Assembly: GCA_003602285.1 (NCBI GenBank)
Contig: QZVU01000001.1
Location: 124,001 to 188,000, forward strand
Direction of reading: 5' to 3'
From: Arthrobacter frigidicola
Lineage (GTDB): Bacteria > Actinomycetota > Actinomycetes > Actinomycetales > Micrococcaceae
DNA: 64,000 bases
Shown here in pieces: positions 8,153 through 19,617 of the stretch. The translations under genes and the position numbers were made by a program. The notes under the pieces were generated by a model that saw only the letters and a list, made by a program, of their open reading frames with translations, was not told where the DNA came from and ran no database searches. Position 1 is the stretch's first letter. Every line of letters begins with the position of its first letter.

Positions 8153-8596
8153 GTGCGTACGTACACCCCGAAGCCAGGCGACATCTCCCGCCAGTGGCAC
8201 GTCATTGACGCCACTGACGTTGTCCTAGGCCGTCTTGCCAGCCAGACCGCAACACTGCTGCGCGGAAAGCACAAGCCGACCTTTGCACCCCATATGGATA
8301 TGGGCGATTTCGTCATCATCATCAACGCCGACAAGGTTGCCCTCACCGGCGCCAAGCTCGAGCAGAAGCGCGCCTACCGCCACTCGGGTTTTCCGGGCGG
8401 CCTGAAGTCCACCAACTACGCCGAACTCCTGGAGAAGAACCCGGAGCGCGCGGTTGAGAAGGCCATCAGGGGCATGCTTCCCAAGAACTCCCTGGCTGCC
8501 CAGCAGCTGTCCAAACTGAAGGTCTACCGCGGTGCCGAGCACCCGCACGCTGCCCAGCAGCCCAAGGCCTTCGAAATCACCCAGGTCGCCCAGTAG
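8153..8596 (+). CDS. rplM: 50S ribosomal protein L13
   Basis: A 147-residue L13, an early-assembly protein of the large ribosomal subunit that binds 23S rRNA. The sequence is typical over its whole length: [20 protein letters not shown] at the start, [19 protein letters not shown], then GFPGGLK and [20 protein letters not shown]. It starts with GTG; CGAAGG about 8 bp upstream is the likely ribosome-binding site. It is followed after 41 bp by rpsI, the standard bacterial rplM-rpsI pair. Confidence 0.98.
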   Translation: MRTYTPKPGDISRQWHVIDATDVVLGRLASQTATLLRGKHKPTFAPHMDMGDFVIIINADKVALTGAKLEQKRAYRHSGFPGGLKSTNYAELLEKNPERAVEKAIRGMLPKNSLAAQQLSKLKVYRGAEHPHAAQQPKAFEITQVAQ

Positions 8597-8637
8597 TCCT
8601 GGCCACCACACACTAAGAAATTAATTCAAGGAGAACC

Positions 8638-9135
8638 GTGGCTCAGAACCCTGAAGAGCTGAATGATTCAACTGAGGAGCTTACGAGCTACACCTCAGAG
8701 TCAACCGAGGCCAGCGAAACCGCGACGAAAGAGCGCCCCGCGCTCACCGTCGGCGGCGGCGCTGTTGGACGACGCAAGGAAGCCATCGCCCGCGTGCGCC
8801 TCGTCCCCGGCACCGGAAAGTGGATCGTCAACGGGCGCGAGCTCGCCGATTACTTCCCGAACAAGCTGCACCAGCAGGAAGTCAACGACCCGTTCAAGCT
8901 CCTCGAGCTTGACGGCGCCTACGACGTCATCGCCCGCATCCACGGCGGTGGCCCCTCCGGCCAGGCCGGCGCACTGCGCCTCGGCGTCGCCCGCACCCTG
9001 AACGAGATCGACCGGGAGAACAACCGCCCGGCCCTGAAGAAGGCCGGCTTCCTGACCCGTGACGCCCGCGTGATCGAGCGCAAGAAGGCCGGTCTCAAGA
9101 AGGCCCGCAAGGCCCCGCAGTACTCGAAGCGCTAG
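8638..9135 (+). CDS. rpsI: 30S ribosomal protein S9
   Basis: A 165-residue S9. The conserved domain covers about residues 38-165 ([52 protein letters not shown]) and ends in the invariant KAPQYSKR tail that reaches the ribosomal P site. An acidic, Ser/Thr/Glu-rich N-terminal extension of about 35 residues precedes it, which is common in actinobacterial S9. The GTG start has a clear AAGGAGA site. A strong terminator follows at 9162-9193. Confidence 0.98.
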   Translation: MAQNPEELNDSTEELTSYTSESTEASETATKERPALTVGGGAVGRRKEAIARVRLVPGTGKWIVNGRELADYFPNKLHQQEVNDPFKLLELDGAYDVIARIHGGGPSGQAGALRLGVARTLNEIDRENNRPALKKAGFLTRDARVIERKKAGLKKARKAPQYSKR

Positions 9136-9161
9136 TCTTTCCGCTTCGTTCCAAGCATCAC

Positions 9162-9193
9162 CAGCGCCCGTCCGGCCTGCCGGGCGGGCGCTG
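9162..9193 (+). terminator. Terminator after rplM-rpsI
   Basis: A 14-bp GC-rich stem (one G-U pair) with a 4-nt CCTG loop lies 26 bp after the rpsI stop and is followed by CGCTTTA. It separates the ribosomal operon from glmM. Confidence 0.75.
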
Positions 9194-9246
9194 CGCTTTA
9201 ACCCCAGCGTGGGCAAGCCTGCGGGCCGCTGCCACCGTTTCTCACC

Positions 9247-9252
9247 TAGGAT
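9247..9252 (+). promoter_or_regulatory. Candidate -10 box of glmM
   Basis: TAGGAT lies 8 bp before the glmM ATG, with no Shine-Dalgarno sequence between them. This spacing suggests a leaderless or nearly leaderless message. No convincing -35 is seen. Confidence 0.45.
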
Positions 9253-9260
9253 GTACAGCG

Positions 9261-10625
9261 ATGAGCACATTATTTGGTACCGACGGCGTCCGTGGACTGG
9301 CCAACGGCCTGATCACGGCGGAACTCTCCCTACAGCTCGCCCAGGCGGCTGCCGTGGTGCTCGGCCACAACGCGGTCGAAGGCGGGCGCAGGCCCACAGC
9401 GGTCATCGCCCGGGACCCCCGCATCAGCGGGGAGTTCATCGCCGCAGCCATTGAGGCCGGGCTCGCCAGCTCCGGTGTCGACGTCTACGACGCCGGGGTG
9501 CTCCCGACGCCCGCCGCGGCCTTCCTCGTGGCCGACCTCGACGCCGACTTCGGGGTCATGATCTCCGCCTCGCACAACCCCGCGCCGGACAACGGCATCA
9601 AGTTCCTCGCCCGCGGCGGGCAGAAGCTCGACGACGCGCTCGAGGACGCCATCGAAGCCGAACTGGCCCGGACCCAGCCGCGGCCGGTGGGCGCCGACGT
9701 CGGGCGGATCCGGCGCTTCGCCGACGCCGAGGACCGCTACATCGTGCACCTGCTCCAGACCCTCCCGCACCGCCTCGACGGGCTCAAGGTGGTCCTCGAC
9801 TGCGCCCACGGCGCGGCCAGCGGCTGCTCCCCGGAGGTCTTCTCCAACGCCGGCGCGGAAATCGTCGTCATCGGGGCCGACCCGGACGGCAACAACATCA
9901 ACGACGGCTACGGCTCCACCCACATGGAACGCCTGCAGGCCGCCGTGCTCGAACACGGTGCGGACCTCGGCATCGCCCACGACGGCGACGCCGACCGCTG
10001 CCTCGCGGTGGACCACGAAGGCACCGTGGTGGACGGCGACCAGATCATGGCCGTGATGGCCATCGCCATGAACGAGGCCGGCCGGCTGGTCGACAACACC
10101 CTCGTGGCCACCGTCATGAGCAACCTCGGGCTCAAGCTGGCCCTGCGTGACGCCGGCATCACCATCCGCGAGACCGGGGTGGGGGACCGGTACGTCCTCG
10201 AGGAGATGCGCGACGGCGGCTACAGCCTCGGCGGGGAGCAGTCGGGCCACGTCATCTTCGCCGAGTACGCCACCACGGGCGACGGCGTCCTGACCGGGCT
10301 CCAGCTCGCCGCGCAGGTCGCAGCCACCGGGCGGAGCCTCAAGGACCTCGCCGGAGTGATGAACAAGCTTCCGCAGGTGCTGACCAACGTCAAGGGCGTC
10401 GACCGGGCCGCCGTAAAGACCGACGCCGGCGTCCAGCAGGCCGTGCGCGAGGCCCAGGAGGTGCTGGGTGAGACCGGCCGGGTGCTGCTACGCCCCTCCG
10501 GCACCGAACCGGTGGTGCGTGTGATGGTCGAAGCGGCCGACATGGACACCGCGCAGCGCATCGCCGGGGAATTGGCCGAGACCGTCCGCACCCGGCTCGC
10601 CCTTCAGCCGGCCCCGGCGGTCTAG
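9261..10625 (+). CDS. glmM: Phosphoglucosamine mutase
   Basis: A 454-residue enzyme that converts glucosamine-6-phosphate to glucosamine-1-phosphate on the way to UDP-GlcNAc for peptidoglycan. The phospho-serine motif is [15 protein letters not shown] (active Ser104), the metal site is DGDADRC at about 242-248, and the C-terminal phosphate-binding loop is [15 protein letters not shown]. Length and order match the family. It lacks a ribosome-binding site and is preceded by TAGGAT 8 bp upstream. GlmS, the previous step, is encoded 2.6 kb downstream. Confidence 0.97.
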   Translation: MSTLFGTDGVRGLANGLITAELSLQLAQAAAVVLGHNAVEGGRRPTAVIARDPRISGEFIAAAIEAGLASSGVDVYDAGVLPTPAAAFLVADLDADFGVMISASHNPAPDNGIKFLARGGQKLDDALEDAIEAELARTQPRPVGADVGRIRRFADAEDRYIVHLLQTLPHRLDGLKVVLDCAHGAASGCSPEVFSNAGAEIVVIGADPDGNNINDGYGSTHMERLQAAVLEHGADLGIAHDGDADRCLAVDHEGTVVDGDQIMAVMAIAMNEAGRLVDNTLVATVMSNLGLKLALRDAGITIRETGVGDRYVLEEMRDGGYSLGGEQSGHVIFAEYATTGDGVLTGLQLAAQVAATGRSLKDLAGVMNKLPQVLTNVKGVDRAAVKTDAGVQQAVREAQEVLGETGRVLLRPSGTEPVVRVMVEAADMDTAQRIAGELAETVRTRLALQPAPAV

Positions 10626-10677
10626 GAGCGGGCCGCGCGGCAGCCGCCTCAAACGCCGCACCGCCGCTATTCCTCGA

Positions 10678-11157
10678 TTACTCGGATGAACAGGGTGCGT
10701 CGCCGCTGCGGGCGGAGGAGCCCGCGCCGGTGCAGTCCACCTTCCGCGTGCCTCTCGCGCGCGACGCCGCGCCAAGTCCTCCGGCTGTGAGAACGAGACC
10801 CGTGGCCATGAACCAGGTGATTGCCCAACCCCAGGACTGGTAGCTGACTTTCCTGCCGTTCTCCGTTGACTGCCAGGTGCACTTGATCCCCATGGGCCAG
10901 ATTGTCCAATCACCGCGGACGTCGGAGCCTTCGTTAAACTCCGACGACGGGAGGTCAATCCCAGCGGTGGCTGGGCCGTGGGACTCGTGGCAGAGGGAGG
11001 ACGCAGTGTCCTCCGGCTTGTGCACGTACACCCCGAGCGAGATGAGGCAGAGCATGCTGCCGCAGAGCAGCCCGATCACTGCAACGTACCACCAGATATC
11101 GGAGCGGCGCGTCTCAGGTTCCGTCGTGATGTCCGCTTTGCGATCCTCAGTCCCCAT
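10678..11157 (-). CDS. Hypothetical membrane protein with two helices
   Basis: I do not recognise this 159-residue protein. It has membrane segments at about residues 24-45 and 110-131 and a hydrophilic loop of about 65 residues between them. The loop contains two cysteines (56 and 93), which could form an extracellular disulfide, and a motif WPMGIKCTW. The C-terminal tail is Arg-, Gly- and Ser-rich. The ATG start is at 11157. Composition is less GC-rich than glmM or coaA. It stands alone between glmM (convergent) and the M15 peptidase gene. Confidence 0.6.
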   Translation of the reverse strand: MGTEDRKADITTEPETRRSDIWWYVAVIGLLCGSMLCLISLGVYVHKPEDTASSLCHESHGPATAGIDLPSSEFNEGSDVRGDWTIWPMGIKCTWQSTENGRKVSYQSWGWAITWFMATGLVLTAGGLGAASRARGTRKVDCTGAGSSARSGDAPCSSE

Positions 11158-11205
11158 GGCCCAAGGTTAGGGGAGGCGGCGGGCCGCTGGGGATAATCTG
11201 GGGCC

Positions 11206-12195
11206 CTAGTACCCCGGCGCGGGCGGGAGCCCGAAATGCTCCTCAAGGGTCGCGGTGCCCGCGGCCTTCATCGCCGCGGCGATCTTCGGTCCCACGTAGC
11301 GGAAGTGCCAGGACTCGGCCGAGAACCCGGTGACCTCGTGGTGTCCCTGCGGGTAGCGCAGGATGAATCCGTACCGGGCCGCGTGCTCTGCGGTCCACCG
11401 GGCCGCTTCGGTGTCCCGGAAGCACAGCACCAGCGTGCAGGTGCCGTCGGCCTGGCCGATGTCGAAGGCCAGCCCGGTCTGGTGCTCCGAATGGCCCGCG
11501 CGTGCCGACACCTCATCCGCCTGCGCCTTGTCGCCGTACTGGCCCACCCAGTGGTTGTAGGTCGCCGCCTGCTCCTCGAACGAGCGGTACCCGCTCACCA
11601 GGGTGAGCCCCACGCCCTTGGCCGCCGCGGCGGCGAACATCTTCTCCACCGCCGCCGCCGCGTCGGGGCGCAGGCGCACCCGCTCGGCGGCAACAGTGCG
11701 CTCGACCCTGGGCACCACAAGCTTCGACGGGACGAAATCCCGGGGCGACAGCGGGCGGCGCTTGTTCACCACGACGCCGGGGGAGGCCGGGTCGGAATGC
11801 GCCTTGTCCGACTTAGCTTTGTCCGACTTAGCTTTGTCCGACTTAGCTTTGTCCGACTTAGCTTTGTCCGACTTAGCTTTGTCCGACTTAGCTTTGTCCG
11901 ACTTAGCTTTGTCCGACTTAGCTTTGTCCGACTTAGCTTTGTCCGACTTAGCCTTGTCTGAATCGGCGTTGCCCGAACCGGGCTTTGAAGGCGCAGCGGC
12001 GGCCGGCGTGCCCTCCTTCGCGGGGGCCGCGGCGGGGCTGCGCTGCGCGGGTGCGGGAAGCTCAGCCGCGGTCGAAGCCGGCGCCCCTGCCGCGGAGCCG
12101 TCGGACCCTCCGGCACAGCCGGCGAGAAGGGCGGCGACGACGGCAGCGGCGGCCACCGGGCCGGCCCCTGCTCGCCGCTGACCGGGCACCCTCAC
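11206..12195 (-). CDS. M15 (VanY-type) D-alanyl-D-alanine carboxypeptidase lipoprotein
   Basis: A 329-residue predicted lipoprotein. The signal peptide ends in the lipobox LLAGC (Cys27). Residues about 75-135 are a low-complexity spacer made of ten SDKAK repeats plus SDKAH. The zinc peptidase domain (about 165-325) has the hallmarks [21 protein letters not shown] and the final zinc-binding WHFRYVG. Such enzymes trim the terminal D-Ala of peptidoglycan stems; the charged spacer probably carries the catalytic domain away from the membrane. The GTG start overlaps the coaA stop by 4 bp (GTGA), so it is co-translated with coaA. Confidence 0.9.
   Translation of the reverse strand: MRVPGQRRAGAGPVAAAAVVAALLAGCAGGSDGSAAGAPASTAAELPAPAQRSPAAAPAKEGTPAAAAPSKPGSGNADSDKAKSDKAKSDKAKSDKAKSDKAKSDKAKSDKAKSDKAKSDKAKSDKAKSDKAHSDPASPGVVVNKRRPLSPRDFVPSKLVVPRVERTVAAERVRLRPDAAAAVEKMFAAAAAKGVGLTLVSGYRSFEEQAATYNHWVGQYGDKAQADEVSARAGHSEHQTGLAFDIGQADGTCTLVLCFRDTEAARWTAEHAARYGFILRYPQGHHEVTGFSAESWHFRYVGPKIAAAMKAAGTATLEEHFGLPPAPGY
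11806..11940. repeat. Nine perfect 15-bp tandem repeats inside the M15 peptidase gene
   Basis: Nine identical copies of GTCCGACTTAGCTTT (plus strand) lie head to tail and are flanked by diverged copies at 11791-11805 and 11941-11955. On the coding strand each copy encodes KAKSD. The identity at third codon positions indicates recent expansion or ongoing slippage, so copy number should vary between strains without breaking the frame. Confidence 0.95.
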
Positions 12196-13169
12196 GTCTT
12201 CCGCAGCAGCATCCGCCGGATCGAATGATCGGCTTCCTTGGTGAGCACGAGCTGCGCCCGGCCGCGGGTGGGCAGGACATTCATGATCAGGTTCGGTTCG
12301 TTGATGCGCTTCCAGATGCCCCGGGCGGTGGTGTGGGCCTCATCGTCCGTCAGGTCCGCGTAGCGGTGGAAATAGGACTCGGGATCGGCGAACGCGCCGC
12401 TGCGCAGCGACTGGAACCGCTGGATGTACCACTCCTCGATGTAGGAGGTCTTCGCATCGACATAGATGGAGAAGTCGAAGAAGTCGCTCACCGCCAGCCC
12501 GGTGCGCCCGTCCGCCCGCGGCCGTGCCGGTGCCAGGACGTTGAGCCCCTCGACGATGAGCACGTCGGGGCGACGCACCACGACCTCCCGGCCCGGGACA
12601 ATGTCATAGGACAGGTGCGAGTACCAGGGGGCGCGGACCTCCTCCGCGCCGCTCTTGACCTCGCTGACGAAACGCAGCAGCCGGCGGCGGTCGTAGGACT
12701 CCGGGAAGCCCTTGCGCTGCATCAGGCCGCGGCGCTCGAGCTCGGCATTGGGGTAGAGGAAGCCGTCGGTAGTGACCAACTCCACATTGGGGGTGTCGGG
12801 CCAGCGCCGCAGCAGCTCCTGCAGCACCCGGGCCGTGGTGGACTTGCCCACCGCCACCGAGCCGGCCACCCCGATGACGAAGGGGGTGCGGGTGGTCTTC
12901 TCCCCGAGGAAGGTGGTGGTTGCGGCATGAAGTTCCCCGGCGGCGGCCACATACAGGTTCAGCAGCCGTGACAAGGGAAGATATACCTCGCGGATCTCGT
13001 CGAGGCTGAGGACATCGCCGAGGCCGCGGAGCCGCTGGGCGTCCTCGACGGTGAGCGGTGACTGCATCTCCATCGAGAGGCGCGACCACATCGGCCGGTC
13101 GAGCTCGACGAACGGGGTGAAGGTTTCGGCGCCGTTCGCCTGCTGGGTGCCGGGGCTTCGTTCGCTCAC
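12192..13169 (-). CDS. coaA: Pantothenate kinase (type I)
   Basis: A 325-residue CoaA that phosphorylates pantothenate, the first step of coenzyme A synthesis. The P-loop is GSVAVGKS at 103-110, followed by [28 protein letters not shown], the [11 protein letters not shown] segment and [10 protein letters not shown], all typical of type I PanK. The GTG start at 13169 has CAGAAT seven bp upstream and no Shine-Dalgarno sequence. It diverges from glmS with only 63 bp between the start codons, and overlaps the M15 gene downstream by 4 bp. Confidence 0.97.
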   Translation of the reverse strand: MSERSPGTQQANGAETFTPFVELDRPMWSRLSMEMQSPLTVEDAQRLRGLGDVLSLDEIREVYLPLSRLLNLYVAAAGELHAATTTFLGEKTTRTPFVIGVAGSVAVGKSTTARVLQELLRRWPDTPNVELVTTDGFLYPNAELERRGLMQRKGFPESYDRRRLLRFVSEVKSGAEEVRAPWYSHLSYDIVPGREVVVRRPDVLIVEGLNVLAPARPRADGRTGLAVSDFFDFSIYVDAKTSYIEEWYIQRFQSLRSGAFADPESYFHRYADLTDDEAHTTARGIWKRINEPNLIMNVLPTRGRAQLVLTKEADHSIRRMLLRKT

Positions 13170-13176
13170 CCTAAGG

Positions 13177-13225
13177 ATTCTGCCCCGTGGCCCTTACATT
13201 AACAAACGCACCGTGCCGGTAGGCT
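13177..13225. promoter_or_regulatory. Compact divergent promoter of coaA and glmS
   Basis: For coaA (minus), TTGTTA at 13205-13200 and CAGAAT at 13182-13177 are 17 bp apart, followed by 7 bp and GTG. For glmS (plus), TAGGCT at 13220-13225 is followed by 7 bp and ATG. The AT-rich patch 13194-13205 (TTACATTAACAA) must supply -35 contacts for both, for example TTAACA at 13199-13204 with a short 15-bp spacer. The two -35 regions therefore overlap on opposite strands. Confidence 0.5.
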
Positions 13226-13232
13226 TGGGGTC

Positions 13233-15176
<1,944 letters not shown>

Positions 15177-15197
15177 CACCCCGGGACGGGCCCGGCC

Positions 15198-15554
15198 GTG
15201 ATCGTCGGAATCGGGGTCGACGTTGTCGACGTCGACCGGTTCCGGCGTCAGGTCGAGCGCACCCCGGGGCTGATCGAGCGGCTGTTCGTCCCCGCCGAGC
15301 GCGGGCTGCACATCCGCTCCCTGGCGGCGCGGTTCGCCGCCAAGGAGGCCGTGGCCAAGGCCCTCGGGGCACCTGCCGGCATGAACTGGCAGGACTGCGA
15401 GGTGCGCGTCGACGAGGCCGGCGCGCCGTCAATTGTGCTCACCGGCACCGTGGACGAGGCCGCCCGGCAGAGGGGCATCGCCTCCTGGCACCTGTCGATG
15501 AGCCACGACGGGGGCCTGGCGAGCGCCATGGTCGTCGCCGAGGCGCCGGGGTAA
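15198..15554 (+). CDS. acpS: Holo-[acyl-carrier-protein] synthase
   Basis: A 118-residue AcpS that transfers 4'-phosphopantetheine from CoA to acyl carrier protein. The signature [14 protein letters not shown] gives the metal-binding Asp near position 8, and [13 protein letters not shown] gives the catalytic Glu. The C-terminus [19 protein letters not shown] is typical. The start is a GTG (reading GTGATCGTC) with GGGACGGG upstream. It lies between glmS and nnr, a common actinobacterial arrangement, and its substrate CoA is made through the nearby coaA product. Confidence 0.95.
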   Translation: MIVGIGVDVVDVDRFRRQVERTPGLIERLFVPAERGLHIRSLAARFAAKEAVAKALGAPAGMNWQDCEVRVDEAGAPSIVLTGTVDEAARQRGIASWHLSMSHDGGLASAMVVAEAPG

Positions 15555-15566
15555 ATAGTAACCAGA

Positions 15567-15595
15567 CTGACTAATTTGGAGCTGGCCGCTAAGCT
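15567..15595 (+). promoter_or_regulatory. Candidate promoter of nnr
   Basis: CTGACT (15567-15572) and TAAGCT (15590-15595) are 17 bp apart, and the nnr ATG follows after 7 bp. This fits a leaderless transcript. Confidence 0.45.
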
Positions 15596-15602
15596 CGTAC
15601 AT

Positions 15603-17153
15603 ATGCTCCAAGCCTTCACCGCCGGTCAGGTCCGCGCAGCCGAGGAACCCTTCCTCGCTGCCGGGCAGGGCCCTGCGCTGATGCAGAAGGCCGCCCACGG
15701 GCTCTTCGCTGTGGCGGCCGGAATGCTCCGGGACTCCGGAGGCCTGTACGGGCGGACGGTCGTGGTACTGGCCGGCGCCGGCAATAACGGCGGCGACGCC
15801 CTCTACGCCGCGGCCCGGCTGGCCCAGCGCGGCATGGGCGCCACGGCCATCGCCGTCTCCGAGCGGATCCACCCCGACGCCCTGGCCGCCTTCATCCACG
15901 CTGGTGGCCGCCTTGAGCGGCTCACCGCCGACACCGCGGACGCGCTGGCCGCACGGTGTGCCGCAGCGGACCTGATCATCGACGGCGTCCTCGGCACCGG
16001 GGCCAGCGGAGCCCTCCGCGGTCCGGTGGCGGACCTGGTCGAGGCCGTCAACGCCAAGGCCGGGCCCCGGGGCGACCGCAGGCCGCAGGTGCTGGCCTGC
16101 GACGGACCCAGCGGGGTCGACCTTGACTCCGGGCGGATTGAGGGCCCGGTGCTCCGTGCCGACGCCACGGCGACCTTCGGGGCCGCCAAGGCCGGGCTGC
16201 TCACCGGAGCCGGAGCGCTCGCGGCCGGAGAACTCAACGTCATCAACATCGGCCTGGGACTGGCCAACGGCACCGCGCCCGCACCGGCGGTCCGCCGCCT
16301 CGAACTCTCCGACGCTGCCGCGCTCTACCGCAGGCCCCGGACCACCGACCACAAATACACCCGCGGGGTCCTCGGCATCGCCGCCGGCTCCGACCAGTAC
16401 CCGGGGGCCGCGGTCCTGGCCACCGGCGCCGCCCTAGCCACCGGCGTCGGCATGGTCCGCTACCTCGGGCCGCGCAGCGTCGGGTCCCTCATCAACAGCG
16501 TTCATCCCGAGGCGGTGTGCTCCACCGGTAGCGTCGCGGAAGCGCGGTCCCAGGCCTGGCTGGTCGGGCCCGGGGCGGTCGGCGACCCCGAGCAGGCCCG
16601 CCGGGCGCGGGACGCGATCACCAGCGGGCTGCCCGTCGTCGTCGACGCCGGCGCGCTCGCGGAGGTGCCCCGGACGGTGGGCCCCCAGGTGATCCTCACC
16701 CCGCACGCCGGGGAGCTCGTCGCCTTTTTGGCCGGCCGCGGCCGACCGGCAAGCCGCGAGGCCATCGAGGCGTCACCGGCCGAGTACGCGCTGGAGACGG
16801 CGCGCCTCACCGGGGCCACCGTGCTGCTCAAGGGCTACACCACAGTGACCGCAGCGCCGAGCGGGGAGGTCTTCAGCCAGGCCGACGCCACCCCCTGGCT
16901 GGCCACCGCCGGGTCGGGGGACACCCTCGCAGGCATCCTCGGTGCCCTCGTCGCTGCAGCGGCCGAGGACGGTCCAGCCGCCGCCCGGGCGGGTGTGCCC
17001 GAGGGTGCGAAGTGGGCCGCCGTGGCCGCGGCCGCGGCGCTGATCCACGGCCGGGCCGGCCAGCGGGCGGCGCGGCGGGGCCCCGTGATCGTCTCGGAAC
17101 TCCCGGCGGAGATCGGCGCGGTCGTCGCCGGCCTGCTGGCGGTACCGGATTGA
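15603..17153 (+). CDS. nnr: Bifunctional NAD(P)H-hydrate epimerase/dehydratase
   Basis: A 516-residue fusion that repairs hydrated NADH and NADPH. The N-terminal epimerase domain (about 1-215) shows VLAGAGNNGGDALYAARLA-like and CDGPSGVDLDSG motifs. The C-terminal ADP-dependent dehydratase domain (about 235-516) shows LTPHAGEL, LLKGYTTV and AGSGDTLAGILGAL, with the catalytic Asp in GSGD. The ATG at 15603 is chosen over an in-frame TTG nine codons upstream because TAAGCT lies exactly 7 bp before it, matching a leaderless start. Confidence 0.94.
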   Translation: MLQAFTAGQVRAAEEPFLAAGQGPALMQKAAHGLFAVAAGMLRDSGGLYGRTVVVLAGAGNNGGDALYAAARLAQRGMGATAIAVSERIHPDALAAFIHAGGRLERLTADTADALAARCAAADLIIDGVLGTGASGALRGPVADLVEAVNAKAGPRGDRRPQVLACDGPSGVDLDSGRIEGPVLRADATATFGAAKAGLLTGAGALAAGELNVINIGLGLANGTAPAPAVRRLELSDAAALYRRPRTTDHKYTRGVLGIAAGSDQYPGAAVLATGAALATGVGMVRYLGPRSVGSLINSVHPEAVCSTGSVAEARSQAWLVGPGAVGDPEQARRARDAITSGLPVVVDAGALAEVPRTVGPQVILTPHAGELVAFLAGRGRPASREAIEASPAEYALETARLTGATVLLKGYTTVTAAPSGEVFSQADATPWLATAGSGDTLAGILGALVAAAAEDGPAAARAGVPEGAKWAAVAAAAALIHGRAGQRAARRGPVIVSELPAEIGAVVAGLLAVPD

Positions 17154-17337
17154 CCGGTGTTCACGTGCCCGTTACCCGCGTGAGGTACACCATGGGAAGG
17201 CGCGCCGGCGCCGGCTGCGGTCCGCGCCGCCTGCCGGCACCGACCAACGATTCCGGGCCCCGCACCGGCAGCCCCGGCCCACCCTGACCTTTTCCCCCAC
17301 CAACGAACTTTCGATGAACATACCAAGGAGCACAAAC

Positions 17338-19524
17338 ATGGAACTATGGCCCGGCGAAGCGTATCCCCTGGGGGCGACCTATGACGGTACGGGGACGAAC
17401 TTCGCGCTCTACAGTGAAATTGCGGAGTCCGTCGTGCTCTGCCTGTTTGACGATGATGGCACCGAGACGCAGATCCCCCTGAAGGAAGTCGACGGCTACG
17501 TCTGGCACGGCTACCTGCCTCAGGTCGCCCCGGGACAGAAGTACGGCTACCGGGTCCACGGCCCGAACAACCCCGCCGAGGGGCACCGCTGCAACCCGAA
17601 CAAGCTGCTGCTCGACCCGTACGCGAAGGCCGTCCACGGACAGATCGACTGGGACCAGGCGCTCTTCGGCTACAACTTCGGGGACGAAAACTCCGTCAAT
17701 AACGACGACTCCGCCGCGCACATGATGCTCGGCGTCGTCGTCAACCCGTTCTTCGACTGGGATGGTGACCGCATGCCGCGCACCCCCTACCACCAGTCGG
17801 TCATCTACGAGGCGCACGTCAAGGGCCTGACCCAGCTGCACCCCGAGATCCCCGAGGAGCAGCGCGGCACCTACGCCGGCGTGGCGCATCCCGCCGTCGT
17901 GGCCCACCTGCAGAAGCTCGGCGTCACCGCCATCGAGCTGATGCCCGTGCACCAGTTCGTCAACGACAGCACCCTGCAGGAAAAGGGGCTCTCCAACTAC
18001 TGGGGCTACAACACCATCGGGTTCTTCGCCCCGCACAACAGCTACGGCTCCGCAGGAGACCAGGGCGAGCAGGTCCAGGAGTTCAAGGCGATGGTCAAGG
18101 AACTCCACCTCGCCGGCATCGAAGTGATTCTCGACGTCGTCTACAACCACACGGCGGAGGGCAATCACCTCGGCCCGACCCTCTCCATGCGCGGCATCGA
18201 CAACTCGGCCTACTACCGGCTCGTTGAAGACGACAAGCAGTACTACATGGACTACACCGGCACGGGCAACTCCCTGAACGTCGGCAACCCCCACTCCCTG
18301 CAGCTGCTGATGGACTCCCTGCGCTACTGGGTGACCGAGATGCACGTCGACGGCTTCCGCTTCGACCTCGCCTCCGCCCTGGCCCGCGAGTTCTACGAGG
18401 TCGACCGGCTCTCGGCCTTCTTTGAACTCGTCCAGCAGGACCCGGTGGTCTCCCAGGTGAAGCTGATCGCCGAGCCGTGGGACGTTGGACCCGGCGGCTA
18501 CCAGGTGGGCAACTTCCCGCCGCAGTGGACGGAGTGGAACGGCAAGTACCGCGACACCGTGCGCGACTTCTGGCGCGGCGAGCCCTCAAGCATCGGCGAA
18601 TTCGCCTCACGCCTCACCGGCTCGGCCGACCTCTACGAGCACTCCGCCCGCCGGCCCGTGGCCTCGATCAACTTCGTCACGGCCCACGACGGCTTCACCC
18701 TGCGCGACCTCGTCTCCTACAACGAGAAGCACAACGAGGCCAACGGCGAGAACAACAACGACGGCGAATCACACAACCGGTCCTGGAACGGCGGCGTCGA
18801 AGGCCCCACCGACGACCCGACGGTGCTTGCGCTGCGGGCACGCCAGCAGCGCAACTTCATCGCGACCCTCCTGTTGTCCCAGGGCGTCCCCATGCTCCTG
18901 CACGGCGACGAGCTCGGGCGCACCCAGGACGGCAACAACAACACCTATGCCCAGGACTCCGAGCTGAGCTGGGTGCACTGGGACAAGATGGACCAGCCCC
19001 TGCTCGAGTTCACGGCGGCCGTGAACCGCCTGCGGTCCGAGCACCCGACGTTCCGCCGCCGCCGCTTCTTCGACGGCCGTCCGGTCCGACGGGGTGAGGG
19101 CGAGGCGCTGCCGGACATCGTGTGGCTCGACACTTCCGGCGAGCTGATGGCCCCCGAGGACTGGGACAGCGGCTTCGGCCGTTCCATTGGAGTGTTCCTC
19201 AACGGGCAGGGCATCCGGGGCCGTGACGCGCGCGGCCAGCGCATCACCGACGCCAACTTCCTGATGTACTTCAATGCCCACGACGAGGCCGTTGACTTCA
19301 CCATCCCGGCCGAGGAGTACGCGCCGTCCTGGGACGAGGTCATCGACACCGCGGGCAAGTACGCGGACACCGAGGCCATTCCCGCCGGGACGACGATCTC
19401 CGTCGAGGCCAAGTCGATGGTCGTGCTGAGGTCGCACACCGAGGCCGAGGATCACGACCACTCGGTGGCGGCGTCGCTGGCGATCCTCGCCAACGAGGTC
19501 ACGTCCAAGACCGGCTCCGCCTAA
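17338..19524 (+). CDS. glgX: Glycogen debranching enzyme GlgX/TreX
   Basis: A 728-residue GH13 isoamylase-type enzyme that removes alpha-1,6 branches from glycogen, giving linear maltodextrin. An N-terminal CBM48 domain (PLGATYDGTGTNFALYS) is followed by the catalytic barrel with VYNHTAEG, the nucleophile region HVDGFRFDLAS, the acid LIAEPWD and VTAHDGFTLRDLVSYN. The ATG at 17338 is chosen because AAGGAG lies 9 bp before it. As the first gene of glgX-treY-treZ it supplies substrate for trehalose synthesis. The 184 bp upstream hold no gene; TTGACC at 17150-17155 is a possible but weak -35. Confidence 0.95.
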   Translation: MELWPGEAYPLGATYDGTGTNFALYSEIAESVVLCLFDDDGTETQIPLKEVDGYVWHGYLPQVAPGQKYGYRVHGPNNPAEGHRCNPNKLLLDPYAKAVHGQIDWDQALFGYNFGDENSVNNDDSAAHMMLGVVVNPFFDWDGDRMPRTPYHQSVIYEAHVKGLTQLHPEIPEEQRGTYAGVAHPAVVAHLQKLGVTAIELMPVHQFVNDSTLQEKGLSNYWGYNTIGFFAPHNSYGSAGDQGEQVQEFKAMVKELHLAGIEVILDVVYNHTAEGNHLGPTLSMRGIDNSAYYRLVEDDKQYYMDYTGTGNSLNVGNPHSLQLLMDSLRYWVTEMHVDGFRFDLASALAREFYEVDRLSAFFELVQQDPVVSQVKLIAEPWDVGPGGYQVGNFPPQWTEWNGKYRDTVRDFWRGEPSSIGEFASRLTGSADLYEHSARRPVASINFVTAHDGFTLRDLVSYNEKHNEANGENNNDGESHNRSWNGGVEGPTDDPTVLALRARQQRNFIATLLLSQGVPMLLHGDELGRTQDGNNNTYAQDSELSWVHWDKMDQPLLEFTAAVNRLRSEHPTFRRRRFFDGRPVRRGEGEALPDIVWLDTSGELMAPEDWDSGFGRSIGVFLNGQGIRGRDARGQRITDANFLMYFNAHDEAVDFTIPAEEYAPSWDEVIDTAGKYADTEAIPAGTTISVEAKSMVVLRSHTEAEDHDHSVAASLAILANEVTSKTGSA

Positions 19525-19617
19525 GCGGCACCGCGTCCGCAGCACTGCATGATCCGGTTCGCCGGGCCCACCCGGGCCCGGCGGCCAGCAGCACCCCAGC
19601 CCTCCAGGAGGAAATGC

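Noticed and set aside
11806-11940. Possible CRISPR array
   Set aside because: The 15-bp copies are directly contiguous, with no unique spacers, and lie inside a coding frame.
11236-11961. Plus-strand frames rich in VRLSF and LALSD repeats
   Set aside because: They are antisense readings of the 15-bp repeat array in the M15 peptidase gene; the minus-strand frame carries the lipobox and zinc-peptidase motifs.
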